The position numbers and the translations under genes are program-made. DNA of 64,000 nucleotides from Klenkia taihuensis (GTDB taxonomy: Bacteria > Actinomycetota > Actinomycetes > Mycobacteriales > Geodermatophilaceae), in NCBI RefSeq assembly GCF_900112525.1, contig NZ_FOMD01000003.1:248001-312000 (forward strand), written 5' to 3'. Each line of letters starts with the position of its first letter. Position 1 is the stretch's first letter. Under the pieces are notes generated by a model that did not search any database, was not told the DNA's origin, and saw only the letters and a program-made list of their open reading frames with translations. Positions 25,173-38,694 of the stretch are shown here, piece after piece.

Positions 25173-26929
25173 CGGGTGGCCAGCACGGCCGCCGAGTGCG
25201 CGGGCAGCGTGACCGTCGCGCCGTCCAGGCCGGGCAGCTCACCGGTGGCGAACAGCACCTCGGTGGGGGCGGCGTCCAGGTCCACGGTGCGCGGCTCGTC
25301 GGCCAGGTTGGCCACCACGCGCAGCGAGCCGCGGCGGACCACCAGCCAGCGCTCGGCCTCGTCGTGGTCGACCGCGACCCGGGTGAGGTCGGCGTCGACC
25401 AGCTCCGGGTGGGCCCGCCGCAGCGCCAGCAGGTCGGTGTGCACCCGCAGCAGCCCGGCGTGCGGGTCGCGGTCGAGCTCGGACCAGTCCAGCTTCGAGC
25501 GGGTGAAGGTCTGCGGGTCCTGCGGGTCGGGCACCTCCGCGGCGTCCCAGCCGTGCTCGGCGAACTCCCCGATCCGGCCCTCGGCGGTGGCCTTGCCCAG
25601 CTCGGGCTCGGGGTGGCTGGTGAAGAACTGCCACGGGGTGCTCGCGCCCCACTCCTCGCCCATGAACAGCATCGGGGTGAACGGGCTGGTCAGCGTGATG
25701 GTGGCGCCGACGGCGAGCTGCGCGGGGGACAGGGTCGCCGAGATGCGGTCACCGGTGGCCCGGTTGCCGATCTGGTCGTGGTCCTGCAGGTAGGCCAGGA
25801 ACTTCCAGCCGGGCAGCCGGGTGGTGTCCACCGGCCGGCCGTGGTGCCGCTTGCGGAACGACGACCAGGCGCCGTCGTGCAGGAAGGCACCGGTGAGCAC
25901 CTTGGCCAGCCCGGCGAGGCCGGCGTCGGCGAAGTCGCGGTAGTAGCCCTGGCCCTCTCCGGTGAGAACGGCGTGCAGGCTGTGGTGGAAGTCGTCGCTC
26001 CACTGCGCGGTCATGCCCAGCCCGCCCGAGGCGCGCGGGGTCACCATCCGCGGGTCGTTGAGGTCGCTCTCGGCGATGAGGGTCAGCGGCCGGCCGACGG
26101 CGACCGACAGCGCGTCGACCTCGGCGGCCAGCTCCTCCAGCACGTGCGTGGCGCGCTCGTCGACCAGGGCGTGCACGGCGTCCAGCCGCAGGCCGTCGAC
26201 GTGCATGTCGCCCAGCCACATCAGCGCGTTGTCGATGATGTACCGGCGCACCTCGTCGGAGTGCGGGCCGGACAGGTTGACCGAGTCGCCCCAGGTGTTC
26301 GCCCCGCCCTCGCTGAAGACCGGGAAGAACTCGGGCAGGTAGTTCCCCGACGGGCCGAGGTGGTTGTAGACGACGTCCTGGATGACGCCCAGCCCCCGCT
26401 GGTGGCAGGCGTCGACGAACCGCTGGTAGGCCGCCGGCCCGCCGTAGGTCTCCTGCACCGCGTACCAGGCGACGCCGTCGTAGCCCCAGTTGTGCGTTCC
26501 GTTGAACCCGTTCACCGGCAGCAGCTCGACGAAGCCGACGCCGAGGTCGACCAGGTGGTCCAGCTTCGCCGCGGCGGCGTCGAGGGTGCCCTCGGGGGTG
26601 AAGGTGCCCAGGTGCAGCTCGTAGACGCTGCTCCCGGCCAGCGGCCGGCCGGTCCACGCCCGGTCGCCCCAGGTGTGCGCGGCCGGGTCGAAGCGGCGGG
26701 AGAGCCCGTGCACGCCGTCGGGCTGGCGGCGACCGCGCGGGTCGGGCCGGGCCGGGGTGGTGTCGTCGAGCAGGAAGCCGTAGTCGGCCTCCGGCGCGGC
26801 GTCGACGACGGTGCGCCACCAGCCGTCGTCGTCCCGGGTCATCGGGTGGACCTCGTCGTCGAGCTGGAGGCGGACCCGTTCGGGGAGGGGTGCCCAGACG
26901 GCGAACTCGGTGGGCTGGGCCGGGGGCAT
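25169..26929 (-). CDS. treZ: malto-oligosyltrehalose trehalohydrolase
   Basis: A 586-residue GH13 enzyme that releases trehalose from maltooligosyl-trehalose made by TreY. An N-terminal CBM48-like domain ([15 protein letters not shown]) is followed by the barrel: [26 protein letters not shown] with the nucleophile Asp, [11 protein letters not shown] with the acid/base Glu, and [14 protein letters not shown] at 26929 was chosen because GGAGG lies about eight bases upstream; longer starts add a non-homologous leader. Its partner treY is on the far side of an exporter locus. It is translationally coupled to the downstream reductase. Confidence 0.94.
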   Translation of the reverse strand: MPPAQPTEFAVWAPLPERVRLQLDDEVHPMTRDDDGWWRTVVDAAPEADYGFLLDDTTPARPDPRGRRQPDGVHGLSRRFDPAAHTWGDRAWTGRPLAGSSVYELHLGTFTPEGTLDAAAAKLDHLVDLGVGFVELLPVNGFNGTHNWGYDGVAWYAVQETYGGPAAYQRFVDACHQRGLGVIQDVVYNHLGPSGNYLPEFFPVFSEGGANTWGDSVNLSGPHSDEVRRYIIDNALMWLGDMHVDGLRLDAVHALVDERATHVLEELAAEVDALSVAVGRPLTLIAESDLNDPRMVTPRASGGLGMTAQWSDDFHHSLHAVLTGEGQGYYRDFADAGLAGLAKVLTGAFLHDGAWSSFRKRHHGRPVDTTRLPGWKFLAYLQDHDQIGNRATGDRISATLSPAQLAVGATITLTSPFTPMLFMGEEWGASTPWQFFTSHPEPELGKATAEGRIGEFAEHGWDAAEVPDPQDPQTFTRSKLDWSELDRDPHAGLLRVHTDLLALRRAHPELVDADLTRVAVDHDEAERWLVVRRGSLRVVANLADEPRTVDLDAAPTEVLFATGELPGLDGATVTLPAHSAAVLATR

Positions 26930-27117
26930 GCGGGGTCCTCCAGAGGTGCACGGGGTGGTCGGGGCGTCCATGCCCGGGACGGCGACGGCCAACCGTGGGC
27001 CTGGTCATCCCCGGGGACGACCCGACACGGCGTCGTATCGGACTCCGGGAGGACCCCAAGGCCTCGCCGGGCGGCTAGCTTGCTGCGCAGCCGACCCGCC
27101 GACCGAGACGAGCCGCG

Positions 27118-28146
27118 ATGAGAGCCCTGCGTTCCGTGGTCCTGCCGACCCTCCGACTGCTGGTGTGGGTGGTGATCGCCGTCGCCCTCGCGGTGCTGGC
27201 CTTCCGCGGCCCGGCCACCGAGCAGGCCTCGGGCCCCTCGGAGGCGCCGCCGGTCGACCTGGCCAGCCCGCTGGTGCCGGTGTCCCTGGGCACGGTGAGC
27301 AACGTGGTGTCGGTGCAGGGCACCGTCGCCGCCGACCCGGCCACGCCGGTGCGGGCCACCGCGGCCGGCACCGTCCGCCGGGTGCTCGCCGCCCAGGGCG
27401 CCGCCGTCACCGCCGGCCAGCCGGTGCTGGAGATCCGCTCGGAGACCGAGCGCGACCCGGTGACCAGCACCGACGCCGACGGCAACACCGTGGTCACCCC
27501 GCGCGAGCCGCTGGTCACCACGACCACGGTCAAGGCCGCCTCGGCCGGCACCCTGACGGCGATGACGGCGCTGGTGGACCAGGTGGTGGCCGTCGGCGAC
27601 ACCGTGGGCGAGCTGTCCCCGGGCACGCTGTCCATCACCGCGACCCTCACCCAGGACGAGCAGTTCCGGCTGCTCGCGCCGCCGACCACCGCCGAGGTGA
27701 CCGTGCAGGGTGGCCCGGCCCCCTTTACCTGCGCCGGGCTGGCCCTCGGCGCCGCCACGTCGACGTCGGGCACCGACCCGTCCACCGGCGGGGACCCCTC
27801 GGGCGGCACCTCCGGCGCCCCCGGCACCACCGCCCGCTGCTCGGTGCCCGCCGGCACCGCGGTGTTCCCCGGTATGGCGGCCACCGTCGACGTCGACGCC
27901 GGCACCGCCGCCGACGTGCTCACCCTGCCGATCACCGCCGTCCAGGGCTCGGTGCAGAACGGCACCGTCTGGCTGGCCGGCCCCGACGGCGGGGACCCGG
28001 TCGAGACGCCGGTGACCCTGGGCCTCAACGACGGCAGCCTGGTGCAGATCACCGGCGGGGTCGCCGAGGGCGACCAGGTGCTGGAGTTCGTGCCGGTGCC
28101 CGACGACACGGTCGTGGACGGCGGCATGGGCGGGTTCGGCGGATGA
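27118..28146 (+). CDS. membrane-fusion (HlyD/MacA-like) adaptor of an ABC exporter
   Basis: A 342-residue protein with one N-terminal membrane helix (about 12-31) and the rest outside. Residues 55-110 form a biotinyl-lipoyl-like half (VRATAAGTVRRVLAAQGAAV, AGQPVLEIRSE); the second half (TVKAASAGTLTAM) follows a short insert rather than a long hairpin. A beta-barrel region then contains a Gly/Thr/Ser-rich insert near 220-240 flanked by two Cys. The tail is Gly-rich. ATG at 27118 overlaps downstream genes as a three-gene unit. TAGCTT at 27076 is a possible -10. Cargo unknown. Confidence 0.82.
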   Translation: MRALRSVVLPTLRLLVWVVIAVALAVLAFRGPATEQASGPSEAPPVDLASPLVPVSLGTVSNVVSVQGTVAADPATPVRATAAGTVRRVLAAQGAAVTAGQPVLEIRSETERDPVTSTDADGNTVVTPREPLVTTTTVKAASAGTLTAMTALVDQVVAVGDTVGELSPGTLSITATLTQDEQFRLLAPPTTAEVTVQGGPAPFTCAGLALGAATSTSGTDPSTGGDPSGGTSGAPGTTARCSVPAGTAVFPGMAATVDVDAGTAADVLTLPITAVQGSVQNGTVWLAGPDGGDPVETPVTLGLNDGSLVQITGGVAEGDQVLEFVPVPDDTVVDGGMGGFGG

Positions 28147-28832
28147 GCCAGCTCGAGCTCACCGGGGTCGGCCGCGAGGTCCGGCTCCCCGACGGCGGGG
28201 TGCTGCCCATCCTCACCGGCGTCGACCTCGCCGTGGACGCCGGCGAGCACGTCGCCGTCGTCGGCCGCTCCGGCTCGGGCAAGTCCACCCTGCTCAACGT
28301 GCTGGGCCTGCTGGACTCCCCGACGTCGGGGGCCTACCTGCTCGACGGCCAGGACACCGCCCGGCTGCGGGGCCGGCGCCGGGCCCGGCTGCGCGGGGAG
28401 TGCTTCGGCTTCGTCTTCCAACAGTTCAACCTGCTGCCCCGCCGCACCGCGGTCGAGAACGTCGCCGCACCGCTGCTCTACGCCCGCGGCCGGGCCTTCC
28501 TCACCCGCCGCCGCACGGCCGCCGAGATGCTGGACCGGGTGGGTCTCGGCGCCCGCCTGGACACCATCCCGGAGAAGCTGTCCGGTGGGGAGCAGCAGCG
28601 GGTGGCCATCGCCCGCGCGCTGGTCCGCCGTCCTCGGGTCGTGCTCGCCGACGAGCCCACCGGCGCGCTGGACGTCGAGACCGGCCGCGCCGTCATGGCC
28701 CTGCTCGCCGAGGCGACCGCCGAACAGGGGGCGGCGCTGATCACCATCACCCACGACCCGGCCATCGCCGCGCTCGCCGACCGGCAGCTGAGGCTGGCGG
28801 CCGGCCGGCTCACCGCCGGGGTGCCCGCGTGA
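28143..28832 (+). CDS. ABC transporter ATP-binding protein (MacB/LolD-like)
   Basis: A 229-residue ATPase. Walker A is GRSGSGKST at 41-49, the Q-loop is in FVFQQFNLLPRRTAVENV, the signature is LSGGEQQRVAIARAL, Walker B is VVLADEPTGALD and the H-loop is TITHDP. The Q-loop context and short length place it in the MacB/LolD group of mechanotransmission exporters. ATG overlaps the adaptor stop by four bases, and the permease GTG overlaps its own stop. Confidence 0.94.
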   Translation: MSQLELTGVGREVRLPDGGVLPILTGVDLAVDAGEHVAVVGRSGSGKSTLLNVLGLLDSPTSGAYLLDGQDTARLRGRRRARLRGECFGFVFQQFNLLPRRTAVENVAAPLLYARGRAFLTRRRTAAEMLDRVGLGARLDTIPEKLSGGEQQRVAIARALVRRPRVVLADEPTGALDVETGRAVMALLAEATAEQGAALITITHDPAIAALADRQLRLAAGRLTAGVPA

Positions 28833-30037
28833 TCGGCCTGCTGGGCACGCTCGCCGAGGCGTGGAGCGAGGTACGGGTGCACAAGGCCCGCGTCGTGCTC
28901 TCCCTGGTCGGGGTCTTCCTGGCCGTGTTCGCGATGACCGGCGTGACCGCGCTGGGCCTGATCGTCACCCAGGTGCAGCAGGAGCAGGCCGAGCGGTACG
29001 GCGGCCGCTCGGCCACCGTGTCGGTGTCGGCCTACGACGTCGCGACCGGCACGGCGGCCGACGGCGCCGAGTGGGACACCGCGGTCGGCGACCTGCTCAC
29101 CCGCTACGGCATCACGCAGTACGCCTCCATCGCCTACACCGACGCCCTGGTGCGGTTCCCGGCCGGCACCCAGCAGCTGCAGACGATGGACGTGTCGCCG
29201 TCCTACGGGTTCCTGCACCGCATCGAGCCGATCGCCGGCCGCTGGTTCGTCGACGCCGACCGCAGCTCGCTGTCCCCGGCGCTGGTGGTCAACGAGTTCG
29301 TCCTGGACCAGCTCGGCGGGGGACCCTTCACCGGACCGCGCGCGGTCGTCCTCGGCGGCGCGGAGCCGGTGACCGCGACCGTCGTCGGGGTCGTGAAGAA
29401 CGACGGCGGCGACTACCCGGTCGTCTACCGGATCGACGAGTCCGGGACGCCGGGTCGCGGCCAGGGCCCGGGTGGCTACGGGGGCGGCAGCTCGCTGGAG
29501 CTGTGGGTGCCGCCGGCCCAGGTGGACGACGTCGTCACCGCGCTGACCAACGACCTGGGCCGGGTGCTGCCCGGGTACCAGGTCAGCGCCTACCGGCTGG
29601 ACTCACCGGGGGTCGCCGACGGCCTGGCCACCCTCCGGCTGGCCATCCGCGGCGCGGGCGCGGTCGTCCTGCTGCTCGGTGGGCTCGGCGTCTTCAACGT
29701 CGGGATGATGGCCGTGCGCCAGCGCATCCGGGAGATCGGCATCCGCCGGTCCTTCGGCGCCACCTCCGGCCGGGTGTTCGCCGCGATCATGCTCGAGTCG
29801 GTCGTCGCGACCCTGCTCGCCGGGGTCGTGGCCGTGGGGCTGGCCGTGGTCGTGGTGCGCAACCTGCCCGTCGCCGACTGGTTCAACGGCGGCGTCCCGC
29901 TGGCCGACGTCCCGGGCTTCCCCGTCCAGGCCGCAGTCGAGGGCCTGGTCGCCGCGGCCGGGGTCGGGGCGCTGGCCGGTCTGCTGCCGGCCCTGGTCGC
30001 CGTCCGCGTCAAGGTCATCGACGCCATCCGCTACTGA
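28829..30037 (+). CDS. ABC transporter permease, MacB/FtsX type
   Basis: A 402-residue permease with one N-terminal helix (about 22-45), a large external MacB-core domain (about 46-270) and three C-terminal helices in an FtsX region (GAGAVVLLLGGLGVFNVGMM, then MLESVVATLLAGVVAVGLA and a last helix before AIRY). The motif RIREIGIRRSFGAT between helices is typical of MacB. The external domain has a Gly-rich insert (GRGQGPGGYGGGSS). GTG at 28829 overlaps the ATPase stop. With the adaptor and ATPase it forms a complete exporter for an unknown substrate such as a peptide or antibiotic. Confidence 0.9.
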   Translation: MIGLLGTLAEAWSEVRVHKARVVLSLVGVFLAVFAMTGVTALGLIVTQVQQEQAERYGGRSATVSVSAYDVATGTAADGAEWDTAVGDLLTRYGITQYASIAYTDALVRFPAGTQQLQTMDVSPSYGFLHRIEPIAGRWFVDADRSSLSPALVVNEFVLDQLGGGPFTGPRAVVLGGAEPVTATVVGVVKNDGGDYPVVYRIDESGTPGRGQGPGGYGGGSSLELWVPPAQVDDVVTALTNDLGRVLPGYQVSAYRLDSPGVADGLATLRLAIRGAGAVVLLLGGLGVFNVGMMAVRQRIREIGIRRSFGATSGRVFAAIMLESVVATLLAGVVAVGLAVVVVRNLPVADWFNGGVPLADVPGFPVQAAVEGLVAAAGVGALAGLLPALVAVRVKVIDAIRY

Positions 30038-30040
30038 CGG

Positions 30041-30071
30041 CGCTCCGCCCGCCCGGTGGGCGGGCGGAGCG
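30041..30071. terminator. bidirectional terminator between permease and treY
   Basis: A perfect 14-bp stem (30041-30054 with 30058-30071) with loop GGT, four bases after the permease stop and ending six bases before the convergent treY stop. Confidence 0.85.
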
Positions 30072-30076
30072 TCGGC

Positions 30077-32388
30077 TCAGTCCTGGACGAGCAGGGCGAC
30101 CGGGAGGTGCGCCAGGACGTCGGCGAGGCGGGCGCCGGCGGCGTCGCTCACGGTGCGGGTGCCGGTGAGCAGGTCCCGCCAGCCGCCGCCGGGCAGCGCC
30201 AGCGCGGTGTCCCGCCAGCCGCCGTCGGCCTCGAGCCGGACCGGCAGCCGGGTGGCGACGGCGACGACCCCGCCGCGGTCGAAGGCGACGACGTGGTCGG
30301 CGGCCGGGCCGGTGGCCTCGACCGGGGTGTGGCCGGCGAAGGCCTCCGGGTGGTCCCGGCGGTGCCGCAGCACCCGGGAGACCACCAGCAGCTTCGCCGC
30401 GCCCGAGTCGTCCACGGCCGGGACCTGCCCGCCGTCGAGGTCGGCCAGCAGCTGCCGGCGCTGCGCGTAGTCCACCGGACGGCGGTTGTCCGGGTCGACC
30501 AGCGACAGGTCCCACAGCTCGGTGCCCTGGTAGACGTCGGGGACGCCGGCGATCGTCAGCTGCAGCAGCTTCTGGGCCAGCGAGTTCGACCGGCCGGGCG
30601 CGGTGATCCGCTCGACGACGCGGTCCACCTCGGCGCGCGTGGTGGGGTCGTCGAAGGCGGCGTCGACCAGCGCGTGCAGCGACGCCTCGAACTCCTCGTC
30701 CACCGCGGTGTAGGTGGTCGACGTCCCCGCCTCGCGTGCGGCCTTCTCGGCGTAGGCGTGCGCCCGCTCCCGGCTCAGCGGCCAGGCGCCGACCAGGTTC
30801 TGCCACACCTGGTGGGCCAGCGGCCGGTCGGTGAGCGGGTGCCGGTCCAGCCAGCCGCGCACCAGCCCGGCCCACTCCTCGGGCAGCTCGGCCAGCACGG
30901 CGAGGCGGGCCCGCACGTCCTCGCTGCGCTTGGTGTCGTGGGTGGACAGCGTCGTCATCGAGACCGCGCGCTCGGCGGCCCGCTGCTGCTGCGCGGCGTG
31001 GAAGTCCGCGACCGGCAGGCCGAAGCGGGTGGGGTCGCCGCCCACCTCGTTGAGCGCGACGAAGCGCGACCACCGGTAGTAGGCGCTGTCCTCGACGCCC
31101 TTGGCCATCACCGGGCCCGACGTCTGCTCGAACCGGGTGGCCAGCTCCGTGCCCGGCGTGCCGAGCAGGGGGTGCAGACCGTCCAGCGCCGCGGTCAGGT
31201 CCGGCCGGCGCTCCCGGACGGCGGTGACGGTGGCGTCCAGGTGCGAGCGGCCGTCGGGCAGGTAGGTGCGGTAGACGTCGAAGGAGGCCAGCAGCTCGGC
31301 CAGCGCCTCGGTGACCTCGTCCGCGGTGGTGCCCGGCAGCTCGCCGACCAGGCGGGCCAGCCGGGCGACCTCGGAGCCCAGGATGCCGTCGGTGACCTCG
31401 CGCTTGCTGTCGTGCACCAGCTGCGCGTAGTCGACCGGGTGCCCGGCGACCTCGGTGTCCAGCGCGGTGAACGCGGCCTCGCCGGCCGGGTCGACCAGGA
31501 CGCCGTCCACCTCGGCGAGCGCGTCGTACCCCGTCGTCCCGGCGGTCGCCCAGCTCTCGGGCAGGTCCTCGCCGGGCTCCAGGATCTTCTCCACCACGGT
31601 CCAGCGGTGCCCGGACAGCTCGGCGAGCCGGTCCAGGTAGCCGCGCGGGTCGGCCAGGCCGTCGGGGTGGTCGATGCGCAGGCCGTCCACGTACCCGGCG
31701 TCGAGCAGCTCGCGGACCAGGGCGTGGGTGGCCTCGAAGACCCGCTCGTCCTCGACCCGGAGCCCCGCCAGGGTGTTGATGGCGAAGAACCGGCGGTAGT
31801 TCAGCTCGCGGTCCGCGCGGCGCCAGCCGACCAGCTCGTAGTGCTGGCGGGCGTGCACCTCCTGCGGGGTGCCCTCGCCGGTGCCGGGTGCGACCGGGAA
31901 GCGGTGGTCGTAGTAGCGCAGCTCGCCGTCCTCCACGCGGAGCTCGGCGACGTCGTCGTCGGAGCCCAGGACGGGCACCCGGACCTTGCCGCCGCCGGCC
32001 TCCCAGTCGACGTCGAAGGCATGCGCGTGCGGGCTGTCGGGGCCGAGCTCGAGCAGGGACCACCACCAGCCCGAGGCGTGCGCGTCCTCGACGCCCATGT
32101 GGTTGGGCACCAGGTCCAGCACCAGGCCCAGGCCGTGCTCGTGCAGCGCCGAGACCAGCCGCTCGAGGCCCTCGCGGCCGCCGCGCGCCTCGTCGACGTG
32201 GGCGTGGTCGGTGGTGTCGTAGCCGTGGTTGGAGCCCTCGGCCGACCGCAGCAGCGGCGAGGCGTAGGCGTGGCTCACCCCGAGGTCGGCCAGGTAGCCG
32301 GCGAGCTCAGCGCCCTGGTCGAGGGTGAAGTCGGCGTGGAACTGCAGCCGGTAGGTGCCCGAGGGCACCCCGCGGGGGGCGCTCCCGG

Positions 32389-32392
<4 letters not shown>
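30077..32392 (-). CDS. treY: malto-oligosyltrehalose synthase
   Basis: A 771-residue GH13 transglycosylase that converts the reducing-end alpha-1,4 bond of maltooligosaccharides to alpha,alpha-1,1. Motifs are TYRLQFHADFTLDQGAELA at the N-terminus, SPLLRSAEGSNHGYD, LDLVPNHMG, GLRIDHPDGLADP carrying the nucleophile Asp, and WTVVEKILEPGE with the acid/base Glu. TTLSTHDTKRSEDVRAR is the third catalytic region. GTG at 32392 overlaps the glgX stop by four bases, so debranching and trehalose formation are co-translated. The stop is followed by a terminator. Confidence 0.95.
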
Positions 32393-34500
<2,108 letters not shown>

Positions 34501-34706
34501 GAGGTCGTGGATCCTCCTGCGCTGGTCGGCCGCGGTCGATCCGGGCCGGGGGGCGGTGGTGCTCGGGCGTCGGTGCCCCGCGGGACGGGGGCGCACACCC
34601 TGTTCTCCGGCGGCCCCCGCGTGGAGTCTGCCGCTCCCCGCCCGCGCCCGCCGGGTGGCCGGGGGTGCTGCTGCCCACGTCGACTGGAATTGTCGGTGGG
34701 CCGTCC

Positions 34707-34712
34707 TACATT
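34707..34712 (+). promoter_or_regulatory. putative leaderless -10 (TACATT) of uvrB
   Basis: TACATT ends six bases before the GTG start of uvrB at 34719 and no Shine-Dalgarno sequence is present between. Spacing fits a transcription start at the start codon. Confidence 0.5.
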
Positions 34713-34718
34713 CGGGAC

Positions 34719-36845
<2,127 letters not shown>

Positions 36846-36910
36846 CCCGTCCGGCCTTTCCCTGCCCGTCGCGGCTCGCGTCGGCCGGCATTGATCAGCT
36901 GGGTTGACCA

Positions 36911-36954
36911 GAGTCCGTCCTGGCTCACCGGTGCCGGTGAGCCAGGACGGACTC
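36911..36954. terminator. 20-bp perfect palindrome, probable uvrB terminator
   Basis: Positions 36911-36930 pair perfectly with 36935-36954 around loop GTGC. The hairpin begins 66 bp after the uvrB stop. The stem is unusually long and not purely G/C, so it may also be a dispersed palindromic repeat copy. Confidence 0.65.
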
Positions 36955-37512
36955 CGGTGAGCTCCGCCGGCGTCCGGCAGCTCGCCGACGTCGACGCGCT
37001 GGCCCGCGACACCTCGCTGCGGGCGCCGGGCCTCCGGCGTCCCGGCTGAGCGCCGGCCGGTCTCGTGATGGTGGCTGGCGGCTCAGGGGCTCGCCGCACA
37101 TCTCGCACGGTCGCCGTCCGTTGCGCTGCGCGGCCACCGTGCACGACGTCCGGCCACCCCGCCGGCCCGCCGCACCCGCCAGCCCGTCCCGCCCGGTGAA
37201 CCGCCGCGCCCGCCGGCCCGTCCCGCCCGCCGAACCGCTGCGCCCGCCGGCCCGCCGCGCCCGGCCGGGCCGGGCATCGTGCCTGCTCGCCGGCCGGGGT
37301 GGTCGGTGAACGCCCACGGTGGGAGGTGGTTGCGCTGGCCTCCCACCGTCGGAGATCACCTCCCACCCTCGCGCGGGAGCCGCCGCGGCGCTGCGGACGG
37401 CAGCAGATCCGGCCACCGCCGAGGCTGCCGCAGGGGCCGGTCCAAGTAGTAACGGATTGGTCGATGTCCCCGTGCGCCGCGAGAGGGGTGGGGCCGAGCC
37501 GACCCATGGACG
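36955..37512. other. repeat-rich noncoding stretch
   Basis: No convincing gene. The plus strand has a possible 30-codon GTG ORF (36957-37049) and the minus strand a short cysteine-containing stretch near 37080-37120; both are too short and isolated to support. The region holds a 34-bp tandem repeat (37170-37268) and an 11-bp inverted repeat (37316-37326 with 37339-37349) related to a third copy of CCTCCCACC nearby. Confidence 0.5.
37170..37268. repeat. 34-bp tandem repeat, nearly three copies
   Basis: Units at 37170-37203 and 37204-37237 differ at only a few bases (both end AACCG); a partial third copy follows from 37238. The unit length is not a multiple of three, consistent with noncoding DNA. 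Confidence 0.7.
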
Positions 37513-37549
37513 CCCACGGCCCGTTCCGGGTGCCGGAACGGGCCGTGGG
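37513..37549 (-). terminator. terminator after the Gly-rich membrane-protein gene
   Basis: A perfect 17-bp stem (37513-37529 with 37533-37549) with loop GTG begins 15 bp past the minus-strand stop at 37565. Confidence 0.85.
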
Positions 37550-37564
37550 TGTTCGAGCTCGCGG

Positions 37565-38161
37565 TCAGCCGCCGGGGCCCCGCCCCGGTCCGCCGCCACC
37601 GGGGCCGCCTCCGCCGCCGGGGCCCCCGCCCCCGCCCGGGCCGTCCTCGCCGGGGCCGCCACCGCCGGGGCCGCCACCGGGGCCGTTGCCGCCCCCGTGC
37701 CCGCCGCCGGGGCCCGGACCCTCCTCCGTCGTCGGCGACGGCTCGGTCGTGGACGGCTCGGTCGTGGACGGCTCCGTCGGGCTGGTCGGCGCCGTCGTGG
37801 TGTCGTCGGCGCTGGAGGGGGCCGCCGAGCTCGGGGCGGGCGCGGTGGTGCCGGCCGGCTCACCCGCCGACGACCCGCTGTCGCCGAGCGTCGCGCCCAG
37901 GACCACACCCACGACCAGCACCACGGCCAGCGCCGCGACCGCGGCGACCAGGGCACCCACCCGCCGGCGCGGCCGCTGCTCGCGGGGTGCCGGCGCGACC
38001 GGCTCGTCGGCGACCGGGTCCGCCTCGACCGCCGGGAAGGCCGTCGTCTCGTCCCGGGTGCCCAGCGCCCACGGACCCACCACGTGCGTTGGCCGGCGGC
38101 TGCCGGGCAGGTCCGACCCGACCGCCGGGAACTCCGACGTCTCCCCGTCCCGCGCGTTCAC
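37565..38161 (-). CDS. single-pass membrane protein with Gly/Pro-rich external tail
   Basis: A 198-residue protein. The first 70 residues are soluble and contain two related segments (SEFPAVGSDL and TAFPAVEADP). A basic stretch PREQRPRRR precedes one membrane helix (about 75-98). The external part is Ser/Thr/Pro-rich (TEPSTTEPS repeats) and ends in about 50 residues of GPGGG repeats with almost no other residues. Topology is inferred as N-in. GTG at 38161 overlaps the CvpA gene stop by four bases. No family recognised; the low-complexity tail may span the wall. Confidence 0.7.
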   Translation of the reverse strand: MNARDGETSEFPAVGSDLPGSRRPTHVVGPWALGTRDETTAFPAVEADPVADEPVAPAPREQRPRRRVGALVAAVAALAVVLVVGVVLGATLGDSGSSAGEPAGTTAPAPSSAAPSSADDTTTAPTSPTEPSTTEPSTTEPSPTTEEGPGPGGGHGGGNGPGGGPGGGGPGEDGPGGGGGPGGGGGPGGGGPGRGPGG

Positions 38162-38694
38162 CCAGGTCCTCCCGTCGGCAGGTGCAGGTCGGGAGTCTGC
38201 ACCCGGACCACCTGCAACGCCTGGTCGGCGGCGTCCGCGGCCCAGCCGCCCAGCTGCGAGTCCCGGGCCGCGGACAGCCACGGACCGACCCCACCGGGAC
38301 CCCAGCCGGGGGCGCCGCCGACCAGGGCCAGGCCCAGCCCGACGACCACCAGGGCGAGCACGGCCCCGCCGACCGCGCCCGCCAGCCGGTCCAGCACCCC
38401 GAGGTGCAGCCGGGCGACCAGTGCCGCCAGCAGCCCACCGGCCGCGCGGCCCAGGCCGGAGCCCAGCGCCGCCACGACCAGCACGCCGAGGGCGGTGACC
38501 GCCACGCGGGTCCCACCCTGCAGCGACCCGGTGAGCACCGGCACCAGGGCGGTGCCGACGGCCAGGCCGACCACCAGCCCGACCACCGAGCCGGCCAGCC
38601 GCAGTCCGCCGCGCCGCCAGCCGGCGACCGCGCCGAGCACGAGCAGCAGCACCAGCACCAGGTCCACCCAGCCGGTGCCCACCGCGGGGGTCAC
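38158..38694 (-). CDS. CvpA family membrane protein
   Basis: A 178-residue protein with four predicted helices, the first beginning GWVDLVLVLLLVLGAVAGWR, followed by the RGGLRLAGSVVGLVVG motif typical of CvpA/colicin-V-production-like proteins. The fourth helix ends near LVGGAPGWGPG, then a short external tail. In actinobacteria such proteins often adjoin periplasmic proteases, but none is present here. GTG at 38694 overlaps the DUF5666-like gene stop and its own stop overlaps the next start, making a three-gene coupled unit. Confidence 0.8.
   Translation of the reverse strand: MTPAVGTGWVDLVLVLLLVLGAVAGWRRGGLRLAGSVVGLVVGLAVGTALVPVLTGSLQGGTRVAVTALGVLVVAALGSGLGRAAGGLLAALVARLHLGVLDRLAGAVGGAVLALVVVGLGLALVGGAPGWGPGGVGPWLSAARDSQLGGWAADAADQALQVVRVQTPDLHLPTGGPG

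Noticed and set aside
36957-37049. A 30-codon plus-strand ORF starting GTG after the uvrB palindrome
   Set aside because: Very short, no ribosome-binding site and no recognised similarity. Could be a remnant but cannot be supported.
37060-37150. Minus-strand fragment with CEMCGEPLS resembling a zinc-finger peptide
   Set aside because: Only one CxxC pair, no second pair, no start with a ribosome site, and flanking sequence is repeat-derived. Not enough for a pseudogene call.
37170-37268. Tandem repeats considered as a CRISPR array
   Set aside because: Units are directly adjacent without unique spacers and there are no cas genes nearby.
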